From contig CAYGVJ010000044.1 of NCBI GenBank assembly GCA_964353255.1, positions 1 to 37,985 of the forward strand: DNA of 37,985 nt. Reading direction: 5' to 3'. The DNA is from VFZS01 sp964353255 (lineage in GTDB: Bacteria; Acidobacteriota; Terriglobia; Bryobacterales; Bryobacteraceae). The position numbers and the translations under genes are program-made. Every line of letters begins with the position of its first letter. Positions within the stretch are counted from its first letter, which is position 1. The notes below the pieces were generated by a model, which saw nothing but the letters and a program-made list of their open reading frames with translations, was not told the DNA's origin and made no database searches. Below, in pieces: positions 17,474-25,258 of this stretch.

Positions 17474-17977
17474 ATGATAGCGCGGTTCCGGGCCTGGTGG
17501 GAAGAGACGCACGGCGCCGGCCTCGAGCTGGTGCGCCATTTCCTGGCGCGCTTCTTCGATGGCGAGATGGCTTCCGCGTCCGAAGGATGGCTGAAGGTGG
17601 TGATCGGCCTGGTCGCGACCCTGCTGGCCACCGCCGGAATCTACGGCGCAGTTTCGTTTGCCGTAAACCAGCGGACCAAGGAGTTGGGAATTCGCGTGGC
17701 CTTGGGCGCCCAGAAGCTGGACATCATCCGCGAAGTCTTCCTCTCCGGCGGCAAGCCCGTGGTGCAGGGCTTGCTCGTCGGCCTGTGGCTGTCGGTAGCG
17801 ACCGCCGCGGGTCTCGAGCGGAGCTTCCAGGGCTCGCCCCTCCGCCTCGACACTGCCAACCCGCTCCTCTACTGCGCCGCCGCGCTCCTCCTCGCGGCCG
17901 CCGCGGCCCTCGCCATGCTCGCCCCCGCCGGCCGCGCCGCCCGCTCCGATCCTCTGGATGCCCTGCGCTGCGAATAG
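17474..17977 (+). pseudogene. internally deleted ADOP-type ABC permease (N-terminus fused to C-terminus)
   Basis: 167 residues in one frame, with a GGAGGTGG ribosome site 6-13 bases before the ATG. Residues 1-35 (MIARFRAWWEETHGAG, ELVRHFLARFFDGE) look like the cytoplasmic N-terminus of an acidobacterial ADOP permease. From about residue 40 the sequence is the C-terminal FtsX/MacB-like domain: VVIGLVATLLATAGIYGAVS, the coupling segment QRTKELGIRVALGAQ, two more helices and the terminal SDPLDALRCE. Full ADOP proteins are roughly 800 residues, so more than 600 are missing while the frame is preserved. This is copy A of a 3'-end sequence that recurs at 19.2, 22.0, 23.3 and 25.1 kb. Confidence 0.75.
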
Positions 17978-18048
17978 GGGGCGGCCTCCGGGGGCCTGAC
18001 GACTTTGCGCATCGGGTGCGCTCTTCGCGTGTCGGCTGCACGTGCCTG

Positions 18049-18648
18049 TCAGGCGCCGACATCGCGAACGGGCGTAACCCTCCGACCATCTATATTGACG
18101 AAGCTTATGGCGCCAAGCAGCTTGTGCCGCAGAGTGTCCCGATAGTGTGAGTACCAGAACTCGAACGGATTCTTCCGAATTTCATCACGTCGGTCATGAA
18201 ATTTCTGGTTGCATTGACCCTTGGCTGTGTAGCGCACTTCCCACAACGGGCAAGCATGGGCCGGTAAGGTGGTGATGATAATGTACTCAGCCGGACTGGC
18301 TGCTCCAGCAACCCATTCCAAGTAGGGCGTGACATCCTTCCTAGGAACTCGGGCGTCGCTGGAGTTCGGGCTCTCGTAATCAACGAGCAAGACGGGCTTG
18401 GGTCTCCTGTACGCCACCAAGTCCGGCTGAAACTTGGTGCCGTCACGGCGGATCCTCACATCAATGCCCACCTCAGTAATCCCGTCAAGGCTCCAGAGGA
18501 TCTTCGAAAGTAATCCGATGGTCCAAGGGTGGGTAAGGTTATTGCCGGTCTTGGTGTATTCGAAAGAATCATAGAAGCCCTCGGGAAAGGCTTTGATACC
18601 TGTTCTCAGCTCTGCGAGTAGTTTTGGTAGAAAGCTGTGTGTTGCCAT
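18049..18648 (-). CDS. hypothetical protein with PD-(D/E)xK-nuclease-like core
   Basis: 199 residues; ATG 18648 is preferred because GGAG lies 8 bases upstream, although the frame is open to 18726. The central region VGIDVRIRRDGTKFQPDLVAYRRPKPVLLVDYESPNSS has the beta-Asp-beta-(D/E) layout of restriction-endonuclease-like nucleases, with PDLVAY and VDYE as candidate metal ligands, but the canonical Lys is not evident. Downstream EYIIITTLPAH and NPFEFWYSHYRDTLRHKL are helical. It is convergent with the permease fragment and lies in a defence/toxin-rich region. A nuclease role is plausible, not shown. Confidence 0.55.
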   Translation of the reverse strand: MATHSFLPKLLAELRTGIKAFPEGFYDSFEYTKTGNNLTHPWTIGLLSKILWSLDGITEVGIDVRIRRDGTKFQPDLVAYRRPKPVLLVDYESPNSSDARVPRKDVTPYLEWVAGAASPAEYIIITTLPAHACPLWEVRYTAKGQCNQKFHDRRDEIRKNPFEFWYSHYRDTLRHKLLGAISFVNIDGRRVTPVRDVGA

Positions 18649-18735
18649 TGGTTCTCCGGAATCAGCAATCCGAACTCCGAATTGCGGTCTATTCAGGGGA
18701 TCCCTCTGCCGATCAGACGCGGCCATAGGAGAAGC

Positions 18736-18948
18736 CTACAGGTCCTCAGGTTCGAGGCCCGTCTTCTTGGCGATCTGTGCGAGAAGTCCAGGGCCAACTT
18801 CGTCGTTGTCGTGAAAGCCGAACGTGTAGTTGGCTCATCCCGGTCGCCTGAGTCGCCGGTGAGAGCCACTCTGCCACGCCACCGTCCATCCGATTCGGAG
18901 CAGCGCGGCGAAAAGTTGCCTTGCCTTGACTGACCGCCAGCGACTCAT
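18736..18948 (-). pseudogene. hicA: hicA mRNA interferase toxin gene with an in-frame TGA
   Basis: The frame begins MSRWRSVKARQLFAALLRIG and continues QSGSHRRLRRPG, with the catalytic-His block of HicA (GSH). It then meets TGA at 18835-18837 and continues in the same frame with ANYTFGFHDNDEVGPG and LLAQIAKKTGLEPEDL to a natural TAG at 18736. Related HicA proteins have Trp at the interrupted position (RPGW), so a single TGG-to-TGA change explains the stop. No indel is needed. The ATG overlaps the hicB stop (ATGA). The truncated 37-residue product should be inactive unless the TGA is read through. Confidence 0.85.
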
Positions 18949-19169
18949 GCCACCGAGAAGACCTTTGCGAACGGTCCGGGAACTTCCTCCCCGTGATCGA
19001 TGCTGTCGGCGGCAACGCGCAAGGCCAGGGCGCGCACCGCGGCAATCGCGGACTCGCGAGTCACGCCATACGCCATTACTCCCGGCATGGACTCGATGTC
19101 GGCCCACCAGCGGCCGTCTTCCTCCCGTCCCACGACGATTGGAATCGATTCTATGCTGACTATCTCCAT
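18945..19169 (-). CDS. hicB: HicB-type antitoxin
   Basis: 74 residues: SIPIVVGREEDGRWWADIES, then MPGVMAYGVTRESAIAAVRALALRVAADSI. This is the partial RNase-H-like HicB fold that neutralises HicA. It lacks an obvious extra DNA-binding domain. It precedes hicA with a 4-base ATGA overlap, the antitoxin-first order. TATAAT on the minus strand at 19185-19190 lies 15 bases upstream of the ATG and is the probable -10 element. Because hicA is interrupted, the antitoxin may now lack a partner. Confidence 0.85.
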   Translation of the reverse strand: MEIVSIESIPIVVGREEDGRWWADIESMPGVMAYGVTRESAIAAVRALALRVAADSIDHGEEVPGPFAKVFSVA

Positions 19170-19184
19170 TGATCTCTGACCTTC

Positions 19185-19190
19185 ATTATA
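19185..19190 (-). promoter_or_regulatory. probable -10 box TATAAT of hicBA
   Basis: A perfect TATAAT on the minus strand, 15 bases before the hicB ATG. A convincing -35 box is not visible, and the upstream DNA is the fragment of permease 3' end (copy B), so the promoter sits at the cassette junction. Confidence 0.5.
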
Positions 19191-19206
19191 GCTCCCTAGA
19201 TCGCGC

Positions 19207-19334
19207 GGGAGTCGGGCCTGCTCGTCGGCCTGTGGCTCTGGGTGGCCGCCGCCGCGGCGGCGGTAATCGCCACGCTCGGCCCCGCCCGCCGCGCCGCCAC
19301 CCCCGCTCCCCTGGATGCCCTGCGCTGCGAATAG
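19207..19334 (+). pseudogene. ADOP permease 3'-end remnant, copy B
   Basis: The plus frame reads SGLLVGLWLWVAAAAA, then VIATLGPARRAATPAPLDALRCE and TAG at 19332-19334. It is colinear with the last 75 residues of copy A with the middle deleted. After the stop it shares about 60 bases of 3' flank with copies C and D (AGGTCGAGCC, CGCTTCCGAGC). It has no start and no ribosome site. Confidence 0.75.
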
Positions 19335-19448
19335 CCCGCGGCTCCGCGTCCCGCAGCAGGTCGAGCCGCACGAAACTCGCCCACAGTCGCGCTTCCGAGC
19401 ACGGATCAGTCCGATTTGCGGACTTTTTCCACGGGCTGCCAGACCGAG

Positions 19449-21917
19449 CTACTGCTTGAGGGACAAAACCACACCGTCCGGAGATGAAGCCCCGCCCACG
19501 GTGACCTTCAGCGGATAGTCGCCATCGGGGATGGAGGAGGGGACTTGAATGGCGACCTGGTAGAGGCCGGCCCAGCCGGGCGAAAGCGCGCATCCGAACA
19601 CGAGCGGATCGGCTGGACCCAGCTTTACGGTTACCGGGGCACAGTTGTACAGGGTGCCGGCTGGAACCAGAACGCCCAGCTCCACGACTGGGTTGGTTCG
19701 GCCGAAGCCAGTGCCCCACAAGATCAGGACATCACCGGGCTTCGCGGCTACGGTAGTGGCGCCTGGGAACGTGCCGGCTCTTACCGCGTAACTGCCGTCC
19801 GGGCGCGTGGCGACCACCTGGCTTCCGGGCCAAATGAAGAATGCGGGCGAATGCAGCAGCACGCTGGAAGCTACGGGCGCACTGGCGCCGGCCGGGGTCG
19901 TTACCGTCACAGTGGTGGGGCCGGGATCGAGATCCGGGGCGATCACATTAACTTGCGCCGGGCTGATGAAGCTGACAAACGCCGGCTTATTCCCCATGCG
20001 GACGCTGACGCCACCGAGTGAAGTGGGCAGTCTTCCGTTGAGGATGGCGTCGTCCCACGTTCTGCTCGCAACAGGGGAAAGGTTGGCGCCCTTGATGGTC
20101 ACCCAGGAACCTGCTACGATTCCGGGCTGCGAGCCGGCGGCGCTGATGATTCCTCCCTCGCTAACATGCGGGGTGAGCGCTTGGGCCGCGTCCGATTCTT
20201 CCATGGATACGTCGTCGAGCCACACGGCGGCGGTTCCAATGTTACCGAAGTAGAAAGCCGCGGCCACGGTCTCTGTGGCCGGGGCGCGGAAGGAATACTC
20301 GAATCCCGTGGTGGCCGTGGTCAGGCCAATTAAGCGACTCAAGTAGGTTCTGTAGGGGGCCGGCACCCCCTGAACGCCAATCACCAGGCTCACCGGCGCG
20401 CTCGCGCGGGCTTTGAATCGGAAGGTGTAGCTCCGCCCCTCGGTCATGTCGAAGAACTGGCGGAGCTGAAGGTGCCAGGCGGTGCCTGTACTTCTCGAAA
20501 CGGACAGACGCGCCGACGCAGCGCCCGCGATGGGATTGGCGGAATCGGTCACGACGCTGCCCGCGGCCCCCACGTCGTAAACTTCAAAACGCCACTCGGT
20601 CAACCCGGCCTCAAAACCGCCATTCACCAGCCGCTCAATCTTGTCCAGAGTCACCACTATGGGCGCAGACAGCGGGCTGACGTTGCCGGCGCGGTCGATG
20701 GCGGAGACGGTGTACGCGCTCGTGCCCAGGGCGACGCTCCGGTCCAGGAAGGGCGGCGCGAGGGTGAAATTCAGCAGCGTGTTGTTTCGGTAGATCAGAT
20801 AACGGGCTATGCCGGAGGGATCCGTCACGGGTGTCCAGGCCAGGTTGGCCCCGCCCGGAGAGGGGGCCACGCGAAGATCCCGGACGCTTGCCGGAGCGCT
20901 GGAATCGTTGTAGCCGAGCCGGCGGCGGCAGTCCGTTTCCGAGCCGGCATGAAGCATGACGCGGTCTGTAAGCTGATCGATGTAGCGCACGCGGACGTAG
21001 GCCGCGGCCTCCGTCTCCAGGCGAGCGTCGCCCCAATTCCACCAGTCTTGGCCGGTTTGTCGCGCCCAGTACGCCCAGTCCCAATTGATGTAGTTGAACT
21101 GTTTCACCACGGCGGTGTTTCGCAGGAAGTCGAAGAAGGGCACGAACCAGCCATACCAACTCGCGGCCCCCCCTTGAGCGCCGACGTTTCTGGGTGTGGT
21201 TTCACCGATCATCACGGGCTTTCGCCGCATCCGAGCTTCATTGAAGAAACCTGTCAGCGAGGGGTCGTTGAACTCTGCCGGGCGGAAGATGTTCATGCCG
21301 AACCAGTCCACGTATTCGTCCCCGGGGTAGTAGTCGAAATAGTTCTTGACGCCGCTAATTGCCGCGTCCCAGACGGTCGCTACTTCGAGGTTCGCGGCCC
21401 GCAGCTTATTAGTAATGCGAATGAACGCCTGCTTATAAGTAGCAGGCTGGTAGCCGTTCCAGGAAAGACCGTTGAACTCGTATCCGATGCGTAAGTAGAC
21501 GGGCAAGGCAAGCCGCCGAAGGCCTTCGATGAGGTTATCGATTTGTGGATCGTAATCGCCCGACGCAACCTGTTGTTCATAATGTCCCGTCTGAGAAGAT
21601 GTCATTTCCAGTCCAACCTGGGGAATAACAAAGGCGTCGGCATAGCCCATCAGCGTGGCCCTCAGCTCGTCCGCCCATGTGTGCGGCAGATTCCGCAAAC
21701 TGATGTAGTGCATGTAGACCAGGGGACGGCGTCCGGCGGGCATCGTGTTCCAATACGCGGAAAATGCATCGGTGCTCTGCCCTGCTCCATGCATTAGGGC
21801 GCCTTGCGGTTCCAGCCTGGCTCCGAAATCGAGCCTGGGCGTGTAGTCCTGAGCAAAGAGCCCCCAATTCATAGCCAGGAAGACAAGAAGCCCACAGCAT
21901 CGGTTCATTGTGGCCAT
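19449..21917 (-). CDS. secreted GH26-like glycoside hydrolase with FN3, carbohydrate-binding and Solibacter C-terminal domains
   Basis: 822 residues. A signal peptide (LLVFLAMNWGLFAQ) is followed by a TIM-barrel resembling GH26 beta-mannanases: YLRIGYEFNGLSWNGY supplies acid/base Glu147, KPVMIGETTPRN supplies nucleophile Glu239. Next is a fibronectin-III-like segment (VRDLRVAPSPGGANLAW, YTVSAIDRAGNVSP), a CBM4/9-like jelly roll (ERLVNGGFEAGLTEWRFE), and a C-terminal TIGR03437-type domain (QPGIVAGSWVTIKGANLSP, FVSFISPAQVNVIAPD), a hallmark of Solibacter relatives. It probably attacks mannan-type or related polymers outside the cell. TATAAT lies only a few bases before the ATG, so the message may be leaderless. 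It sits between permease remnants B and C. Confidence 0.85.
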   Translation of the reverse strand: MATMNRCCGLLVFLAMNWGLFAQDYTPRLDFGARLEPQGALMHGAGQSTDAFSAYWNTMPAGRRPLVYMHYISLRNLPHTWADELRATLMGYADAFVIPQVGLEMTSSQTGHYEQQVASGDYDPQIDNLIEGLRRLALPVYLRIGYEFNGLSWNGYQPATYKQAFIRITNKLRAANLEVATVWDAAISGVKNYFDYYPGDEYVDWFGMNIFRPAEFNDPSLTGFFNEARMRRKPVMIGETTPRNVGAQGGAASWYGWFVPFFDFLRNTAVVKQFNYINWDWAYWARQTGQDWWNWGDARLETEAAAYVRVRYIDQLTDRVMLHAGSETDCRRRLGYNDSSAPASVRDLRVAPSPGGANLAWTPVTDPSGIARYLIYRNNTLLNFTLAPPFLDRSVALGTSAYTVSAIDRAGNVSPLSAPIVVTLDKIERLVNGGFEAGLTEWRFEVYDVGAAGSVVTDSANPIAGAASARLSVSRSTGTAWHLQLRQFFDMTEGRSYTFRFKARASAPVSLVIGVQGVPAPYRTYLSRLIGLTTATTGFEYSFRAPATETVAAAFYFGNIGTAAVWLDDVSMEESDAAQALTPHVSEGGIISAAGSQPGIVAGSWVTIKGANLSPVASRTWDDAILNGRLPTSLGGVSVRMGNKPAFVSFISPAQVNVIAPDLDPGPTTVTVTTPAGASAPVASSVLLHSPAFFIWPGSQVVATRPDGSYAVRAGTFPGATTVAAKPGDVLILWGTGFGRTNPVVELGVLVPAGTLYNCAPVTVKLGPADPLVFGCALSPGWAGLYQVAIQVPSSIPDGDYPLKVTVGGASSPDGVVLSLKQ

Positions 21918-21959
21918 CGTCGATTATACCGCCAGCCGGCTCCGTTGGCGCCCCCTCTT

Positions 21960-22030
21960 TCATTTCAGTCGGCGCGTCAGATGGCCCTCGGCCAGCGGCA
22001 GCCAGTAATAGCGGGCATGCTTGATCAGCC
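21960..22030 (-). pseudogene. C-terminal remnant of an IS1380-like transposase
   Basis: The minus frame reads LIKHARYYWLPLAEGHLTRR followed by LK and a stop. I recognise HARYYWLLLAEGHLTRRL as a typical C-terminal segment of IS1380-family transposases. Only about 24 codons remain; the sequence changes abruptly into permease remnant C at its upstream side, so the two are fused at a recombination scar. Confidence 0.55.
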
Positions 22031-22036
22031 GCAAGC

Positions 22037-22083
22037 GTCGCGCCGCCCGCTCCGATCCCCTGGATGCCCTCCGCTGCGAATAG
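22037..22083 (+). pseudogene. ADOP permease 3'-end remnant, copy C
   Basis: Only the last 15 codons remain: RRAARSDPLDALRCE followed by TAG, matching the end of copy A almost exactly. The sequence after the stop (CCCGCGGCCCC..GCAGGTCGAGCC) matches that after copy B. Confidence 0.7.
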
Positions 22084-22122
22084 CCCGCGGCCCCGGCAGG
22101 TCGAGCCCGCTCTCTGGGCTTC

Positions 22123-22240
22123 GTGGCGCAGCCTCTTCAGGCTGCCGTCTCGGCACTCGTGCCGAGACACACTGCGCCGCACATAGGGAAGCGCGAGCGT
22201 CGAGACGAGTCTCGACGCGGCAGGCTGAAGCCCGCGCCAC
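22123..22240. repeat. complex palindromic intergenic repeat (REP/MITE-like)
   Basis: Outer arms 22123-22146 (GTGGCGCAGCCTCTTCAGG..) and 22219-22240 (..GGCTGAAGCCCGCGCCAC) are imperfect inverted repeats. Inside are two near-perfect hairpins: GTCTCGGCAC-TC-GTGCCGAGAC at 22147-22168 and GTCGAGAC-GA-GTCTCGAC at 22199-22216. Such compound palindromes are dispersed in large acidobacterial genomes. No coding sequence overlaps it. Confidence 0.7.
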
Positions 22241-22411
22241 AACTGAACCAGAGTTGTGGTCTGGTGAGGAATCCGCGCTCAGCCGCCCGGGCCTGCGACA
22301 TCTCCGGTTTGCGCGTGATTCGTGCAAGTGATCGGCCAAACCCGTTCCCCAGCCCTGCATTACGACCAGAGGCAACCGCGTCCCAGAACACAGGCTGCAG
22401 AGTCGCGACTG

Positions 22412-23212
22412 TTAGAACCCCAGTTCCTGTAACGCAAGCCCCGAGAATTCGCATTCGATCCGTTCCCGAAACCCAGGTGCCACATAGACTCTCTGAACGT
22501 CGCGAACCTCGAATGACACGAATCCGGCCACGCGCCATTCACGCTCCATGTAGAAGTTCTGGCGATGCTCTTCCGGCAGAGACTCATCGAAGAACTTCGT
22601 AAAGGCGAAGACATGCCGGAGTAGATCGAAGAGGACCCGCATCTGGACTTCTCGCACCGGATCGATCTCGCCGGCGTTTGTACCAGCCGGCCAGGGAGGA
22701 GGGAGGACCCGCATCAGGTCCTTAACGAGACGGTCGAAGAATTCGCAGCGCCGCACGGGAACTGGTTCCGCACCGAGGGCGGCGAAATACTTCCTGGTGG
22801 CCTCTTCAGCATCAACCGCGAGATCTTCTATCGTCAGCGGGGGAACCGCCGGTCGCTCGTGGCAAACCAAGGAACCCTTGGCGACGTAGAAAACCGGGTT
22901 CGCGCCCTTGGCCACGAGAAAGTCCTTCTTGAATGCGAGGCCAAACCGTCCGTAGAGGCTGGTGTGGCGTTCGAGGCTCTCTTCTGGGATGTCACTGAAA
23001 CAGACCGGCCTAAAGCTGATGAACTCGTCCCTACAAAGACTGCCAGTACCAGAAATCAACATCGTTCCTGGGCCGAAAAAGACGTTGCCTTGTTGGCCCC
23101 ACTGTCCGAGAGTTCCCTCTCGAAGGATCTTGAGAAGGAGCTCGCATCGTGCCTCGTCGGTAGACTGTTGGCGGCCAATGAAATGGGTCAGCCAAGGGGA
23201 AATGTACGCCAT
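22412..23212 (-). CDS. AbiGi-like abortive-infection protein
   Basis: 266 residues from ATG 23212 (MAYISPWLTHFIGR); a GTG at 23284 in the same frame would add 24 unconserved residues. Features matching the AbiGi/DUF2743-like group are LLLKILREGTL near the N-terminus, FISFRPVCFSDIPEESLERH, then YGRFGLAFKKDFLVAKGANP, and late NFYMEREWRVAGFVSF. Pfam describes AbiGi as the putative antitoxin component of the lactococcal AbiG phage-resistance system. No AbiGii-type gene is adjacent, although a nucleotidyltransferase of the AbiEii/AbiGii type starts 3.4 kb away. Family assignment is by recognition of these blocks. Confidence 0.62.
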   Translation of the reverse strand: MAYISPWLTHFIGRQQSTDEARCELLLKILREGTLGQWGQQGNVFFGPGTMLISGTGSLCRDEFISFRPVCFSDIPEESLERHTSLYGRFGLAFKKDFLVAKGANPVFYVAKGSLVCHERPAVPPLTIEDLAVDAEEATRKYFAALGAEPVPVRRCEFFDRLVKDLMRVLPPPWPAGTNAGEIDPVREVQMRVLFDLLRHVFAFTKFFDESLPEEHRQNFYMEREWRVAGFVSFEVRDVQRVYVAPGFRERIECEFSGLALQELGF

Positions 23213-23256
23213 AGACAAGCAGCCTACATCATCCCGCCTCTTGGAGCGAGCGCACT

Positions 23257-23511
23257 CGCTCCACGCCTCCCCTTCCCGGACCACCCTGTAGCCGCAGGCG
23301 TTCCATCGCGAACCATGAACAATCCGGCGGGAAGCCCGTCGTGCAGGGCTTCATCGTCGGCCTGTGGCTGTCGGTGGCGACGGCCGCGGGTCTTCAGCGG
23401 AGCTTCCAGGGCTCGCCCCTCCGCCTCGACACCGCCAACCCGCTCCTCTGCTGCGGCGCCGCGCGCCGCGGCGCCACATCCGACCCTCTGGATGCCCTGC
23501 GCTGCCAATAG
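23257..23511 (+). pseudogene. ADOP permease 3'-end remnant, copy D
   Basis: From 23326 the frame reads GGKPVVQGFIVGLWLSVATA, AGLQRSFQGSPLRLDTANPL, then jumps over the last membrane helix to RRGATSDPLDALRCQ and TAG. It is nearly identical to copy A over 40 residues. About 70 bases before it (23257-23325) match 25037-25105 upstream of copy E, so D and E share a common left part (CGCTCCACGC, TTCCATCGCGA.CCATGA) not seen in copy A. Confidence 0.75.
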
Positions 23512-23912
23512 GGCTCCGCCCCGGCAGTCTGAGACAGACCAAACTCGCGGACAAGTTCGCTTCCGAGCGCTCATGGAGCCGCCTCACCCGAACCAACGCC
23601 GCCCAGCCCCTAGCTCAGCGACGTTTCCGGACTGCGCGTTTCGCGTCCAATTGGCGTGGAGGGGGCCTTCTGCGATCTATCCATGTTGTGCCCCTCGGGC
23701 TACGTTCTGCGCCTGTCCTTTCCCTCGCCACTCCTTGCCACCTCCCGTTCGCTCGGGTCCTGCATCAAAAGACCGGCGTCGAGCCCCCAACAAATGCCAC
23801 AATCCCGCCGACACGCCCCACACACCATCACCGCGAACACCGATCGCGCCTGAGTGCTAGACCACACCGCAATGGCAACGACCGTTGCAGCACTGTGATA
23901 CGATGGCCCAAT
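23512..23912. other. 401-bp gene-less stretch between permease remnant D and the RES gene
   Basis: The first 70 bases match the 3' flank of permease copy B (AACTCGC..CGCTTCCGAGC). The remainder has no frame with recognisable content; open frames here run straight through the remnant and look like GC-rich noise. No clear promoter or hairpin was found. Confidence 0.5.
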
Positions 23913-24752
23913 ATGGCCGAATTTGCTTCCCTCCGAAGTTATTGGCACTTTGCGCAGAGCGTCAAGCGCAAGGCCAGGTTTGTGCACGATGAGGAGGTAC
24001 GGGAGTTCTTGAAACTCGTCCTTGAGACCAGCGCGTCACGCCGGAAAACAGTACCGAAGGATCAGATTCTTTTTCGAGCGCAGCGCGGATTCACCTGGAA
24101 AACGGAGAATAGGGGTGAAGACGACGAGTTTGATGTCGAGGCGGCATATCCGCCCGAGCGCATGCGGCCGAGCGCTCAATACGTCGGTGACGGGCGCGTG
24201 AATCCTAGGGGGATTCCATGTCTGTACATGGCCTCAAATCTAAATACAGCTATGGCGGAAGTGCGTCCGTGGCTGGGGTCGCGCGTTTCGTTAGCTCAGT
24301 TCAAGGTGATGCGCGACTCTCTCGTGGTTGATTGTTCTCAGGACAAGACAAGGAGTATTCTTCTGGAATTCGGCCGAGAAGCAACCAAGCTCGATGCCGC
24401 TGCCAAAGAGGCCGGCGTGTGGGGCGATATAGCCTATGCCTTGTCAGAACCGGTGATGCTCGATGAGCCACACTCCGAATACGTTCCCACTCAAGTGCTG
24501 GCTGAGGCATTTCGCAGTCAGGGCTATGATGGCATCGTCTATAAGAGCCTACTGGATGAACGGGGCAAGAATATAGCCCTCTTCGACGTGCAGGCGGCGG
24601 AGCTGATCAACTGCTGCCTGTACGAGACGAAGGCTGTGTCTTTCGAGTTCGAACAGGCAGATAATCCATATTTCATCGTGAAGCACTATCCCGAAATCGC
24701 GGGGAGTATTGCGACCGATGAGCCGCCAGCGAAAGAGGCCGAAAGCGCGTAA
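23913..24752 (+). CDS. RES-domain toxin with N-terminal helical domain
   Basis: 279 residues. Residues 1-45 (FASLRSYWHFAQSVKRKARF) form the short helical domain often found before RES domains. The RES core follows: ILFRAQRGFTW, the Arg/Glu/Ser-type signature in RMRPSAQYVGDGRVNPRGIP, YMASNLNTAMAEVRPWLGSR, and VLAEAFRSQGYDGIVYKS. RES toxins consume NAD+ and usually pair with an Xre antitoxin; no Xre gene lies next to this one, so it may instead act as a single-protein or defence effector. It is the only plus-strand gene among the cassettes between permease remnants. Confidence 0.78.
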   Translation: MAEFASLRSYWHFAQSVKRKARFVHDEEVREFLKLVLETSASRRKTVPKDQILFRAQRGFTWKTENRGEDDEFDVEAAYPPERMRPSAQYVGDGRVNPRGIPCLYMASNLNTAMAEVRPWLGSRVSLAQFKVMRDSLVVDCSQDKTRSILLEFGREATKLDAAAKEAGVWGDIAYALSEPVMLDEPHSEYVPTQVLAEAFRSQGYDGIVYKSLLDERGKNIALFDVQAAELINCCLYETKAVSFEFEQADNPYFIVKHYPEIAGSIATDEPPAKEAESA

Positions 24753-25036
24753 GGTGCGCCCTGCGTCCCGTTCGTTAGTTGGTGCGTTCTGTTAGGTCAG
24801 GTTCAGGAGTAAGCAGGCACATAGATCCTGCTGGGCGCCCATGCTTCCATCGAAGTGTCCCACTCGCGCTTCGGTAAGTCAGTCGGCCGTATTATTGGCA
24901 AGCGAACTGCCTGGACGACACAAACCGCCCCGGGGAGGGGTGTCGCAACAGACGACGCTCCAGGGATGGATGGCTTTGAGTCACTCCAGGCCGGAGCCTC
25001 ATTGTCCCGCGCGCTCACAGAGTTGGCCCACATCTT
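24753..25036. other. 284-bp gene-less stretch after the RES gene
   Basis: Short open frames exist on both strands but none has a ribosome site or recognisable content. The right side leads into the conserved upstream part of permease remnant E. Confidence 0.4.
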
Positions 25037-25210
25037 CGCTCCACGCGGGCCCTCCGCGGATCACCCAGTTGCCGGAGGCCTTCCATCGCGAGCCATGAGC
25101 GATCCGGCGGGAAACCGGTGGTGCAGGGCCTGCTGGCCGGCCTGTGGCTGTCGGTGGTCGCAGCGGCCCTCGCCATGCTCGGCCCCGCGCGCCGCGGCGG
25201 CCGCCAATGG
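25037..25210 (+). pseudogene. ADOP permease 3'-end remnant, copy E
   Basis: The frame reads SGGKPVVQGLLAGLWLSVVA, then ALAMLGPARRGG, after which homology ends before the usual DPLDALRCE tail. The preceding 70 bases match the region before copy D at roughly three positions in four by eye. The copy is truncated at its 3' side by the neighbouring DUF5615 cassette. Confidence 0.7.
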
Positions 25211-25258
25211 AGTGACAGTGGAGTCCCGCCATTTCTCGCCCGGGTTCCCAGATGATGC

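Noticed and set aside
17387..17476. a PadR-type regulator tail (AHRILEVVAA) overlapping the mini-permease start
   Set aside because: ADOP genes often follow PadR regulators and the stop overlaps the ATG, but the ten residues are too few and the preceding codons show no PadR sequence.
19545..21494. plus-strand open frames of 148-340 codons
   Set aside because: Antisense to the GH26-like gene, which has signal peptide, catalytic Glu motifs and a Solibacter C-terminal domain.
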